Source of the DNA: an uncultured Collinsella sp.
GTDB taxonomy: Bacteria > Actinomycetota > Coriobacteriia > Coriobacteriales > Coriobacteriaceae
DNA length: 24,706 nucleotides
Assembly: GCA_902496845.1 (NCBI GenBank)
Contig: CABVCJ010000029.1
Span: 1-24,706 of the forward strand
Reading direction: 5' to 3'
Every line of letters starts with the position of its first letter. The first letter of the stretch is position 1. The notes beneath the pieces were generated by a model. The model saw only the letters and a list, made by a program, of their open reading frames with translations, had not been told where the DNA came from and searched no databases. Below are positions 13,325 through 20,085 of this stretch, piece after piece. The position numbers and the translations under genes are program-made.

Positions 13325-14326
13325 ATGACGAATTGCAAACGATATAAGGTGGCGGCGATCGACCTGGGAACGGTGTCGTCGCGACTGGTGCTGGCCCAGG
13401 TCGAGGGCGGGGCGATCGTGGAATCGTCCAAGCACACCGAGATTACCGATCTGGGCGAGGGCGTGGATGCGACGGGACGCTTTTGCGAGGCGGCCGTTGA
13501 GCGCGTGCTCGCTGCGTGTCGCATGTTTGTGGACGAGGCCCGTGCCTTTGGGGCCGTGTGCATCTGCACCACATGCACGAGCGCCGCGCGCGATGCGTCT
13601 AATGCCGCGCTGCTGCTGGACGGCCTGCGCGATCTGGGGCTTGAGCCGCAGGTGATTCCGGGCGAGGTAGAGGCGCGCCTGACGTTTTTCGGCGTGGCAC
13701 ACGACTTTGCCGGCGAGCGCATCATCGTTGCCGATTCAGGCGGCGGATCCACGGAGCTCGCGACGGGCGTCTATGCACCGGAGCGTGGCGTCTTTGCGCT
13801 GGAGGGAACGCGCTCGCTGGACATCGGTTGCCGTCGCGTGACGGAGCGGTTCTTCTCGGCGCTGCCGCCTGCGGACGGCGAGCTTGCTGCCGCTGCCGCG
13901 TGGGCAGGTGAGCAGTTCGCCGCCTATTTTGAAGGCCTGCCCAGCGACTTTGAGCGCGCCGAACGCCTGGTCGCCGTGGGCGGCACCGTCACCACGCTCG
14001 TGGCGCTCGTTCATAAGCTGGAACCGTACGATTCGAGCTTTGTGCACCTGCGCGAGCTTTCGCTGGATCAGGTTTCGGCCGCTATCGAGCGCATGTCTGT
14101 GTTGGATGCGGACGGCATCGCCGCTCTACCGGGTGTACAGCCCAAACGCGCGGGCGTGATCTTGGCGGGCGCCGTGGTGATCCGCGAGCTCATGCGAGCC
14201 GGCGGCTACAAGACGCTCACTGTAAGCGAGAACAGCCTACTCGCCGGCATGGCCGCTACCATCAACGAGGTTCTCGACGGTGCGACCCCCACCATCGCCT
14301 GGACCCCCGCTCTCAGCACCCTCTAA
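13325..14326 (+). CDS. Ppx/GppA-family phosphatase
   Basis: This 333-aa member of the ASKHA exopolyphosphatase/guanosine pentaphosphatase family acts on polyphosphate or pppGpp. Motifs in order: AAIDLGTVSSRLVLA (phosphate-1 loop; Thr-Val replaces the common Thr-Asn), CTTCTSAARDASN, IPGEVEARLTFFG, VADSGGGSTELA (second phosphate loop), VAVGGTVTTL and TVSENSLLAGM. It lacks the C-terminal HD domain of long Ppx proteins, so it is the short form. Starting 20 bases after the FtsB-like stop with GGAGGGGAG upstream, it is co-transcribed with that gene. A palindromic element begins directly after the stop. Confidence 0.9.
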   Translation: MTNCKRYKVAAIDLGTVSSRLVLAQVEGGAIVESSKHTEITDLGEGVDATGRFCEAAVERVLAACRMFVDEARAFGAVCICTTCTSAARDASNAALLLDGLRDLGLEPQVIPGEVEARLTFFGVAHDFAGERIIVADSGGGSTELATGVYAPERGVFALEGTRSLDIGCRRVTERFFSALPPADGELAAAAAWAGEQFAAYFEGLPSDFERAERLVAVGGTVTTLVALVHKLEPYDSSFVHLRELSLDQVSAAIERMSVLDADGIAALPGVQPKRAGVILAGAVVIRELMRAGGYKTLTVSENSLLAGMAATINEVLDGATPTIAWTPALSTL

Positions 14327-14327
14327 A

Positions 14328-14398
14328 TAAGCTGCGGTGAAATAGTTCCTAAATAAGCTGGTAAACGGTATAAACAGGACCTATTCCACCGCAGCTTA
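14328..14398. repeat. 23-bp-arm palindrome, copy 2 of the dispersed family
   Basis: The arms 14328-14350 and 14376-14398 pair at 21 of 23 positions around a 25-base loop. They match the element at 6142-6210 closely, including the inner TATAAACAGG segment. The fourth pair of the common stem changed from T-A in copy 1 to C-G here, a compensatory change that supports selection for, or origin by, the paired form. It starts two bases after the ppx stop and could also act as a transcript end. Confidence 0.87.
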
Positions 14399-14415
14399 GA
14401 GTCCCACCGGCATCT

Positions 14416-14455
14416 AAAAGAAACGAGCCCGCATCCCTTGGGGACACGGGCTCGT
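14416..14455 (-). terminator. Duplicate of the tRNA-Leu terminator
   Basis: ACGAGCCCG (14423-14431) pairs with CGGGCTCGT (14447-14455), and read on the minus strand it is followed by a T-rich tract. It has the same stem as the terminator at 14612-14651, but no intact gene precedes it on the minus strand. Confidence 0.6.
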
Positions 14456-14483
14456 AAACAATACGTGGTAGGGGCGGTGGGAC

Positions 14484-14594
14484 GTCTGCGTATTTGCTTC
14501 GCAAATCCGCACCGGCTTCGGCCGCCTGCCGGCGCCCTCGTCGGCTCGCTGCGGACGCTGCGCGTCCGCCTGGTGCTCGCCCCCTCGCGGGTTC
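14484..14594. other. GC-rich hairpin-dense segment between the two direct repeats
   Basis: This 111-base segment contains GCGGACGC-TGC-GCGTCCGC (about 14549-14567), ATTTGC-TTC-GCAAAT (about 14491-14505) and GCCGG/CCGGC pairings. It ends in CGCGGGTTCGAGTCCCACC, which resembles a tRNA T-arm on the plus strand. No matching tRNA 5' half is present. I see no coding sequence in it. It looks like debris of a tRNA gene or of an excised insertion. Confidence 0.5.
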
Positions 14595-14611
14595 GAGTCC
14601 CACCGGCGTCC

Positions 14612-14651
14612 AAAAGAAACGAGCCCGCATCCCAACGGGACACGGGCTCGT
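14612..14651 (-). terminator. Intrinsic terminator of tRNA-Leu
   Basis: ACGAGCCCG (14619-14627) pairs with CGGGCTCGT (14643-14651), with an inner TCCC/GGGA pairing. On the minus strand the stem is followed by TTTCTTTT. It lies 11 bases beyond the tRNA 3' end. Confidence 0.8.
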
Positions 14652-14662
14652 AAGCAATCACA

Positions 14663-14747
14663 TGGTAGGGGCGGTGGGACTCGAACCCACAATCCTTGCG
14701 GCGAGAGATTTTAAGTCTCCTGCGTATGCCAATTCCGCCACGCCCCC
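14663..14747 (-). tRNA. tRNA-Leu (anticodon TAA)
   Basis: On the minus strand the acceptor GGGGGCG (14747-14741) pairs with CGCCCCT, followed by discriminator A and an encoded CCA (14665-14663). The anticodon arm GAGACTTAAAATCTC gives anticodon TAA. A long variable arm (CGCCGCAAGGATT region) is typical of tRNA-Leu, and the T-arm reads GTGGGTTCGAGTCCCAC. It is 85 bases long. It lies 31 bases after the stop of the helical-repeat gene on the same strand, so it may share its transcript or have its own promoter inside that gene. Confidence 0.95.
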
Positions 14748-14778
14748 GTGAGACTAGAAGTCTAGCACAAGCCGTCCG

Positions 14779-15402
14779 TTACGCGTTGACGGCCATCGAG
14801 TGTTGGCCCGACTTCTCAAGGAACTCTTGGAACTTGGCCTCGTCGCCCTTGTTCTTGTACTGCAGGGCCAACAGGTACTCCAAGCGGCAACTCTTAACCT
14901 TATCGTCGCCGGCCTCCTCGAGCATGCGCTCCAGCTCGGGAATGTCGTTGTGGCGCTTGAGGATCATCGTGTCGTACATCAGCTGGCACTCGTGCGCAAC
15001 TGCCTCGGCCTGACCGCCCTCAAAGCCCTTGATCTCGTGCAGCAGCTCCTTGGACTTTTTGCGGTCCTCCTGGCCAACGTAGTAGTTAAAGGCCTTAATG
15101 ACCAGGTCGACACGCTGCATCTTGGGCAGGTTGAGTCCCAGCAGCAGGTCGAACATCTCGCTGGCGTGCTCGTGGTCCTCGCGCAGCAGATAGGAGTTCA
15201 GGCGCAGGTAGTCGCGGTTGTAGCGCGGGTACAGCATGCTGGTGAGTTTGCCGTCGAGCAAACGATCGAACTCGTCCCACTGCTTGGCGGCCATGAGCTG
15301 CTGCAGGCGCTTAAACGTGGTGCGTTTTTTGACGCTAAAGAACACCGACACGGCGATGCAGATGATAACGACGGCGGTCCAGAGTGTGCGGGAATCGGGC
15401 AT
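14779..15402 (-). CDS. Membrane-anchored helical-repeat (TPR-like) protein
   Basis: The 207-aa protein starts with a single membrane helix (about 7-24, LWTAVVIICIAVSVFFSV), followed by basic residues. The remainder is entirely helical with repeated patterns such as AKQWDEFDRLLDG, REDHEHASEMFDLLLGL and VGQEDRKKSKELLHEI. Spacing near 34 residues suggests tetratricopeptide-like repeats, though I cannot match a named family. It would face the cytoplasm, tethered at the membrane, possibly as a scaffold. AAGGA lies eight bases before the ATG. It is upstream of tRNA-Leu on the same strand. Function unknown. Confidence 0.8.
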   Translation of the reverse strand: MPDSRTLWTAVVIICIAVSVFFSVKKRTTFKRLQQLMAAKQWDEFDRLLDGKLTSMLYPRYNRDYLRLNSYLLREDHEHASEMFDLLLGLNLPKMQRVDLVIKAFNYYVGQEDRKKSKELLHEIKGFEGGQAEAVAHECQLMYDTMILKRHNDIPELERMLEEAGDDKVKSCRLEYLLALQYKNKGDEAKFQEFLEKSGQHSMAVNA

Positions 15403-15565
15403 ATTAGGGTCCTTAGTCGCTCATAAAGCGAGCGGTATGACAACACGTACTGGATGTATTATACGCAGCGCGCAAGCAAACTGGCATAAAAGCTCATCGA
15501 GGCCGAGTGACATCGCTCGCTGCGGTACACTTACCTAAAGTAAACCATGAAGGGAGACATTACCT

Positions 15566-15853
15566 ATGAAGAAGATCGTTTTGGCTTGCGGTGCTGGCGC
15601 TGCTACTTCCACGCTCGTTGCCCAGAAGGTCGCCACCCTGCTCGACGCCAACGGTTATGCCGGCAAGTATGAGATCGTGCAGTGCGCCATCTCCGAGGCC
15701 AAGGACTACTGCGACGAGGGCGCCGACCTGCTGATCGCCACCACCGTTGCCCCCGAGGGCCTCACCTGCCCGTACGTGAGCGGCGTGCCCTTCATGACCG
15801 GCATGAACCGCGTCGCTGCCGAGAAGGCCGTCCTCGACGTTATGGCTCAGTAG
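15566..15853 (+). CDS. PTS system EIIB component, lactose/galactitol-type fold
   Basis: This is a 95-aa EIIB protein of the sugar phosphotransferase system. The phosphorylated cysteine is C8 in IVLACGAGAATSTL, matching the galactitol/lactose-type P-loop. The later segment DLLIATTVAPEGLTCPYVSG fits the same fold. In a normal PTS it takes phosphate from EIIA and passes it to the sugar held by EIIC. Neither EIIA nor EIIC is in the window, so it is orphaned here or works with distant partners. AAGGGAG is at about 15550-15556. It is followed 11 bases later by a VOC gene, an unusual pairing. Confidence 0.9.
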   Translation: MKKIVLACGAGAATSTLVAQKVATLLDANGYAGKYEIVQCAISEAKDYCDEGADLLIATTVAPEGLTCPYVSGVPFMTGMNRVAAEKAVLDVMAQ

Positions 15854-15864
15854 GCGCTGACTGT

Positions 15865-16239
15865 ATGAGTGAGCAGAACGCCAATCCGGTCGAGCTCTTT
15901 GGCATGCGCGTTGCCCATGTTGGCATTAACGCTGCCGACCCGGCAGACGCCCTGGAGATCGCGGAGCTGTTCTCGACGATGATGGGCCTGCCCGTCATCG
16001 AGACCCCCGTTTCGTACTTTAACGATTCGCTGGTCGAGATCATGAAGCAGAACGGTCGTGGCGCCAAGGGCCACATTGGCTTTGCCGTCAACGACATCGA
16101 TGCGGCCGAGAAGTGGTTTGCCGAGCGCGGGCTCGAGGTTAACGAGGAGTCGCGCGTGCTGCTGCCCGACGGCGGCACCAAACTCGTGTACTTTAAGCGC
16201 GAGTTCGCCGGCTTCGCCGTGCACCTGTGCCGCGACTAG
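15865..16239 (+). CDS. VOC-family (glyoxalase-fold) protein
   Basis: The 124-aa protein has paired beta-alpha-beta-beta-beta modules of the vicinal oxygen chelate fold. Candidate metal ligands are H18 in RVAHVGINAADP and H70 in GHIGFAVNDI, with acidic residues near VEIM and KREFAGFAVHL. VOC proteins include glyoxalase I, epimerases and resistance proteins; the substrate here is unknown. The ATG at 15865 begins the conserved module. The open frame runs further upstream but overlaps the PTS gene in another frame. It is probably co-transcribed with the EIIB gene and ended by the terminator at 16262-16299. Confidence 0.85.
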   Translation: MSEQNANPVELFGMRVAHVGINAADPADALEIAELFSTMMGLPVIETPVSYFNDSLVEIMKQNGRGAKGHIGFAVNDIDAAEKWFAERGLEVNEESRVLLPDGGTKLVYFKREFAGFAVHLCRD

Positions 16240-16261
16240 CGCACAAGCTGCTATAGCTAGC

Positions 16262-16299
16262 AAAAAGGGATAGAGCCGCGTGGCCCTATCCCTTTATTT
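16262..16299. terminator. Bidirectional terminator between VOC and sensor-kinase genes
   Basis: The stem arms 16264-16277 (AAAGGGATAGAGCC) and 16282-16295 pair with one mismatch around a GCGT loop. TTTATTTAT follows on the plus side and an A-run precedes it, which gives a T-run on the minus strand. It lies between the convergent VOC and kinase genes and can serve both. Confidence 0.87.
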
Positions 16300-16315
16300 A
16301 TGCCGAGGGGCATCC

Positions 16316-17611
16316 CTACCGTGGCAGGCGAATCGTAAAGCGGCTGCCGACGCTCTCGACTGAGGTCACGCCGATGACACCGCCATGGCTATCGACGATC
16401 CACTTGGCAATGGCAAGCCCCAGACCCGAACCCTGCGCGCCGGCATCGCGTGCGTTGTCGGCGCGGTAGAACCGTTCAAACGCGTGAGCTGCGGATTCCT
16501 GGTTCATGCCGATGCCCTCGTCCTCAACGCTTATATCGATCGTGCCCGCGCCCGCATCCGGCGCTACGCCAAACGTGATGGGCGTGCCCGCGTCCGAATA
16601 CTTGGCGGCATTCTGCACGATTACGCGCAGAGCCTGCTTCACGAGCGCCACGTCGACGGGCGCGTCGCAGCGCGGGTCGCTGACAAGCGCAGCGTCAAAA
16701 GCCAGTCGATACGTGTGCGCGGCATCGATCATCTGCGATTCCTCGCACACCTCGCCGACCAGTGCGGCCAGGTTGGTATTCGCGCGCCGCAGGACCGTGC
16801 GCCCGGCATCGCCGCGCGCCAAAAACAGCAGCTGTTCCACGAGCTCCTGCATGTGCTCGCTTTCGGCCTTGAGGGACGCGATGGACTCCGCCAGCACGTC
16901 CGGGTCGTTTTTGCCCCAGCGGTCGAGCATGTTTACGTAGCCCTGAATCACCGCGATGGGTGTGCGCAGCTCGTGGCTTGCATCGTTGACAAAGCGCATC
17001 TGCTGCAGCTTGGCCTCTTGCATCTGGCGCAGCAGGCGGTTGAGCGCGACCTCGATGCTTGCCAGGTCGGCGTCGCCGGTGGTGACGCTCGGCGAGTCGA
17101 CGCTTGCGCGCTCGATGGCCTGCTCCAGTGTTTCCATCTTGCCGCCGGAGAGCTGCATGCGGCCGAGCTCGTCTACGCGCAAGGCCAGGTCGTTGAGCGG
17201 CGCCATGGTGCGACGCACGCGGCGGGCGCCGCCGAGCATGTTGAGCACGCTGATGACCTGCCAACCCACAACGACAAGGTAGAGAGGCCATAGCGCGATG
17301 AGGTCCTGCGCGAGGGGGAAGGTCTTGGTGGTACGCGCAAACTCGACGGTATAGGTGAGCGTTGTCAGGTCCCAGCCGCGCGCGGGCGTCAGCGACATGC
17401 CGTGAACGGTGGCACCGGGGATCCATCCTGCGGTAAACGTGTCGTCGGGCAGTGTCTGGTTGTATCCATAGACGAAGATCGCCGCTGCAATCACTACCAG
17501 TAACAGATCGAGCCAGATGTAGCTCATCAGACGGCGCCACATATAGCTCCAGTTGATGGCGCGGGCGATGGAGGTGACGCGCTTGGCCTCGGCGTTACGC
17601 ACGGCAGACAT
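16316..17611 (-). CDS. Sensor histidine kinase
   Basis: This 431-aa membrane kinase has one helix at about 31-50 (YIWLDLLLVVIAAAIFVYGY) and a second at about 104-126. They enclose an outside domain of about 50 residues. The dimerisation/phosphoacceptor motif VNDASHELRTP places His at H213. The ATPase domain shows VIVQNAAKYS (N box), DEGIGM (G1), FERFYRADNARD (F box) and GSGLGLAIAKWIVDSHGG (G2). It phosphorylates the regulator encoded just upstream. The ATG at 17611 overlaps the regulator's end by 17 bases. The frame extends further upstream only as a shadow of the regulator gene. The short sensor domain gives no ligand clue. Confidence 0.94.
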   Translation of the reverse strand: MSAVRNAEAKRVTSIARAINWSYMWRRLMSYIWLDLLLVVIAAAIFVYGYNQTLPDDTFTAGWIPGATVHGMSLTPARGWDLTTLTYTVEFARTTKTFPLAQDLIALWPLYLVVVGWQVISVLNMLGGARRVRRTMAPLNDLALRVDELGRMQLSGGKMETLEQAIERASVDSPSVTTGDADLASIEVALNRLLRQMQEAKLQQMRFVNDASHELRTPIAVIQGYVNMLDRWGKNDPDVLAESIASLKAESEHMQELVEQLLFLARGDAGRTVLRRANTNLAALVGEVCEESQMIDAAHTYRLAFDAALVSDPRCDAPVDVALVKQALRVIVQNAAKYSDAGTPITFGVAPDAGAGTIDISVEDEGIGMNQESAAHAFERFYRADNARDAGAQGSGLGLAIAKWIVDSHGGVIGVTSVESVGSRFTIRLPR

Positions 17612-18374
17612 AGCCCACCCCGCGCACGGTCTGGATGATGCGGGCGCTGCCGGCGTCCTCGATCTTGGCACGCAGGTGCGCGATGTGTACGTCGACGTTG
17701 TTGGTGTCGCCCACGTATTCGTAGCCCAGCGCTTCGTGCGCGATGCGCTCGCGTGTGAGCACGGTGCCGGCGTGCGCCATAAGCAGGGCGAGAACGTCGA
17801 ACTCGCGGGCCGTGAGCGCGATGGGCGAGCCGCCGACCGTGACTTCGCGGCGGTCGGGGTCGAGCACGACTGAGCCCACAGTGAGCGTGGCGGGGGAGAG
17901 CGAGGCGGAAACCTGGGTTGAGTCGCTGACCGGGGGTATCGCAGCGGCGCTCCCGCCCGCGTCGCTCGCCGCGCCCGTCCCGATGCCGCCAACGCCCGAA
18001 GCCGTCCGCACGGCCTCCGAGCGCTTCAGCGCAACGCGGATCCGTGCGAACAGCTCCTCAATGGCAAACGGCTTGGTTAGGTAATCGTCAGCGCCGGCGT
18101 CGAGCCCGGCCACCTTATCCATCACGGCATCGCGCGCGGTGACCATGATCACCGGCACATCCTTGTGCTTGCGCACGCGCCGCAGCACCTCCATGCCGTT
18201 GAGCTGCGGCAGCAGCACGTCGAGCAGAATCAGATCGTAGTCGCGCTCCAGCGCCAGGTCTACGGCGGTGCGGCCGTCGGCGGCGTGCTCCACCTGGTAG
18301 CCCTCGTGCTCCAGCTCGAGCGTCACAAAGCGGGCGATTTTCTCCTCGTCCTCTACGATCAGGATTCGTGCCAT
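17595..18374 (-). CDS. OmpR-family response regulator with a long linker
   Basis: The 259-aa regulator has a receiver domain (1-120) with acidic pocket EDEE, phosphoacceptor D52 in LILLDVLLPQ, T79 and K101 in YLTKPF. The C-terminal winged helix (about 165-259) has LTAREFDVLALLMAHAGTVLTRERI, NVDVHIAHLRAKIED and QTVRGVGYVCRA. Between them is an unusual linker of about 45 residues rich in Gly, Ala and Ser, longer than the 10-20 common in this family. It forms an operon with the downstream kinase and the upstream UBA-like gene (18-base gap). GGGGGC precedes the ATG. Confidence 0.95.
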   Translation of the reverse strand: MARILIVEDEEKIARFVTLELEHEGYQVEHAADGRTAVDLALERDYDLILLDVLLPQLNGMEVLRRVRKHKDVPVIMVTARDAVMDKVAGLDAGADDYLTKPFAIEELFARIRVALKRSEAVRTASGVGGIGTGAASDAGGSAAAIPPVSDSTQVSASLSPATLTVGSVVLDPDRREVTVGGSPIALTAREFDVLALLMAHAGTVLTRERIAHEALGYEYVGDTNNVDVHIAHLRAKIEDAGSARIIQTVRGVGYVCRA

Positions 18375-18392
18375 ACGTGCCCCCGTCTGCGA

Positions 18393-18935
18393 TTACTTGT
18401 CGTCGTTGAGATTTTGCTTGATGTCGTCCGCGGCGTCGGCGGCGTGATCCATAAGGTTGTTGATGCTGCCGGGCACGTCTCCGTCGCTGTCGATGCGGTA
18501 GCGCATGCCAAAGAACAGGCCAATCAACATCAGCCATATCGTGGCGCCCCAGGCAAACAGCGCGACGATGGGGATCAGGATGGGAATGTTGAGGATGATC
18601 GCATCGCGGCGCGTGGCGATAAACTTGGTGTCCAGGCTCAGGCGGAAGAGCTTTTTGAGGTACTCCCACACGCCGTCCATCTTCTTGGAGAAGTCGGTCT
18701 TTTCGCTCGACTTCTCGTAGGCGGCCTGCGCGGCGACCATCTCGGCTGAGGGCTCATCGACTGGCGCGGACTCGGTGGCGGCGTGCGCCGACGTGGTCTG
18801 CGTCTTGCCCTGCGACTCGAGCCAAATGATGGCGTCCAAAACGTTGCCGTCGGCGGCGTCGAGCGCGGCCTTGGCATCGGTGTAGCTCACGTTGCACTTG
18901 GTGCGGATGGTTTCAACTTTTTCGAGGTCGTCCAT
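18393..18935 (-). CDS. UBA-like/DUF4342-type membrane protein
   Basis: The 180-aa product begins with a three-helix UBA/TS-N-like domain (1-45: VETIRTKCNVSYTDAKAALDAADGN, written here as two parts VETIRTKCNVSY and TDAKAALDAADGN). This is the pattern of DUF4342. An Ala/Glu-rich linker follows, then KKMDGVWEYLKKLFRLS, a hydrophobic stretch at about 113-145 that could span the membrane once or twice, and an acidic C-terminus. Such domains resemble the EF-Ts N-terminus and often appear next to envelope-stress regulators. Here it is the first gene of the two-component operon, suggesting a sensing or accessory role (inference). GAAAGGAC precedes the ATG. Confidence 0.8.
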   Translation of the reverse strand: MDDLEKVETIRTKCNVSYTDAKAALDAADGNVLDAIIWLESQGKTQTTSAHAATESAPVDEPSAEMVAAQAAYEKSSEKTDFSKKMDGVWEYLKKLFRLSLDTKFIATRRDAIILNIPILIPIVALFAWGATIWLMLIGLFFGMRYRIDSDGDVPGSINNLMDHAADAADDIKQNLNDDK

Positions 18936-19146
18936 GACCTGTCCTTTCGTTCGATGGGCGCGACGCCGGGCGATCTGCCCGGGCGCGAGCGTTGCGTTCG
19001 GCGGTCTGCGTTGCGCCGCCCCGCCCTTGGTCGAACTCTATAGTGCAGGTTATAGATTAAGCGATTCTTGAGCCAAGATTAATGTTGGATGAGTTTTTGG
19101 GTGGCGGTGAGGGGAGGGGAGAGATGTCCTTCTGGATGGCTAGCAG
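18936..19146. other. Non-coding region upstream of the two-component operon
   Basis: This stretch should contain the minus-strand promoter of the UBA-like/regulator/kinase operon. I see AT-rich sequence near 19040-19080 (TATAGTGCAGGTTATAGATT) but no convincing -35/-10 pair. No coding frame is supported. The large palindrome at 19147-19328 adjoins it. Confidence 0.4.
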
Positions 19147-19328
19147 CGAGGTCTAATACTTTTCCGAGAAGTGAACGAGCTAAATCGAACCCCCGAAGCA
19201 TCGACACTTTAGGAGTACCGTTTCCTGCGGTTTCGGTACTGAAATCCTGCGATTTTGCCGACGAAAAATGTGGATGCTTCAGGGGTCCTAAAACAGACGT
19301 TCACTTCGCGGAAAAGTATTAGACCTCG
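19147..19328. mobile_element. 182-bp palindromic element with 31-bp terminal inverted repeats (MITE-like)
   Basis: The terminal arms 19147-19177 and 19298-19328 pair at 30 of 31 positions; the ends read CGAGGTCTAATACTTTTCCG. Inner arms GAAGCATC (19195-19202) and GATGCTTC (19273-19280), with CCCC/GGGG beside them, pair as well, and AGTACCG (19214-19220) pairs with CGGTACT (19234-19240) at the tip. It encodes no transposase. TAGC on both sides (19141-19144, 19330-19333) may be a short target duplication, but this is weak. It could equally be a long structured RNA. Confidence 0.7.
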
Positions 19329-19387
19329 ATAGCGGGGGATGGTGAGCCGGCATCAAGCCGGCGGCAGAAATGGGATAAGCAAGGCGT

Positions 19388-19440
19388 ATGGATCGCATGG
19401 ATCAAAATCACGTTACAAAAGTATGAAAATATCCTACAAT
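19388..19440 (+). promoter_or_regulatory. Promoter and possible operator of the AbiE pair; leaderless start
   Basis: TTACAA (19413-19418) and TACAAT (19435-19440), with a 16-base spacer, form a good sigma-70 type promoter. The ATG at 19447 lies six bases after the -10, where transcription should start, so the mRNA would begin at or next to the start codon. No Shine-Dalgarno sequence is present. Directly upstream ATGGATC is repeated at 19388-19394 and 19397-19403, a candidate binding site for the autorepressing antitoxin. Confidence 0.6.
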
Positions 19441-19446
19441 TGCAAC

Positions 19447-20070
19447 ATGAAGTACTTTAGCAACATAACGGCGATAAGCGAGCTTTCCGAGAGCGAGGGC
19501 GTGTTCACCACGGCCCAGGCGGCTCGCATGGACATCTCTCGAGATGCACTGGCGCACTCATGCCGCGCAGGGCGTCTTGAACGGATATGCCACGGCGCCT
19601 ACCGGATGTCTGGAACACAGCGCCGAGACACCGACGAGCTCAACGCCTTTTGGAAGCTCACCAATCCCTCCCTTTGCGCGTGGGAGAGAAAACGCCAGTG
19701 GGATGGCATCGCCGTGAGCGGTACGACGGCGGCGAACCTGCAGCAAATGGGCGATTTCTATCTGTCCCCCTACAGGATGACCGCGCCTATGCGTATCAAT
19801 ACAAGAAACGAATCCCTTTCTTTTGTAAAGCGCGAGATCGCTGAGCGGGACATCGTTTGGCTCGACGGCCTGCCGGTAACTAAACCCGAGCGCACGCTTG
19901 TTGATCTTTGCCTCGATTGCGAGGACCCCTCATTAATTATTGATGCCTATCACGATGCGCTGGGGCGTGGGCTCGATATGCAGCGGCTGAAAGAACTCGT
20001 AAAGGAGAACTCTAAAACTGCCAAACGACGCGAACTAATGAGGCCTTTGCTGATGGTACTGAACGGTTAA
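19447..20070 (+). CDS. abiEi: AbiEi-family antitoxin of a type IV toxin-antitoxin system
   Basis: The 207-aa protein begins with a winged-helix region (about 1-60: FTTAQAARMDISRDALAHSC, then GRLERICHGAYRMSG), typical of AbiEi DNA-binding antitoxins that repress their own promoter. The C-terminal part has ERTLVDLCLDCEDPSLIIDAY, the second family hallmark, thought to counteract the toxin. The start at 19447 is chosen from the leaderless promoter; in-frame ATGs at 19423 and 19339 are alternatives. The toxin gene begins 15 bases after its stop. Codon use is more AT-rich than the chromosomal genes, in line with horizontal transfer. Confidence 0.88.
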   Translation: MKYFSNITAISELSESEGVFTTAQAARMDISRDALAHSCRAGRLERICHGAYRMSGTQRRDTDELNAFWKLTNPSLCAWERKRQWDGIAVSGTTAANLQQMGDFYLSPYRMTAPMRINTRNESLSFVKREIAERDIVWLDGLPVTKPERTLVDLCLDCEDPSLIIDAYHDALGRGLDMQRLKELVKENSKTAKRRELMRPLLMVLNG

Positions 20071-20085
20071 TGCGAAACGGAGAAC

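Larger units (their letters stand above)
14399..14680. repeat. Pair of about 85-bp direct repeats carrying tRNA-end and terminator sequence
   Basis: Copy A (14399-14483) and copy B (14595-14680) are about 90% identical by eye. Each runs from GAGTCCCACCGGC through a minus-strand terminator hairpin to GGTAGGGGCGGTGGGAC. The right end of copy B is the real 3' end of tRNA-Leu (acceptor strand, CCA and T-arm). Copy A ends at the same point but no tRNA body follows. The left end of both looks like the T-arm and acceptor of a former plus-strand tRNA. Confidence 0.8.

Noticed and set aside
14323..14751. Several 70-112-codon frames on both strands in the tRNA/repeat region
   Set aside because: They read through tRNA, terminator and repeat sequence (WDSNPR-type products are typical false tRNA translations).
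17612..17992. 127-codon upstream extension of the sensor kinase
   Set aside because: It is the antiphase shadow of the response regulator; the kinase begins at 17611 with its own first membrane helix.
19089..19322. 77-codon frame inside the large palindrome
   Set aside because: Palindromic non-coding DNA; no ribosome-binding site and no protein-like pattern.
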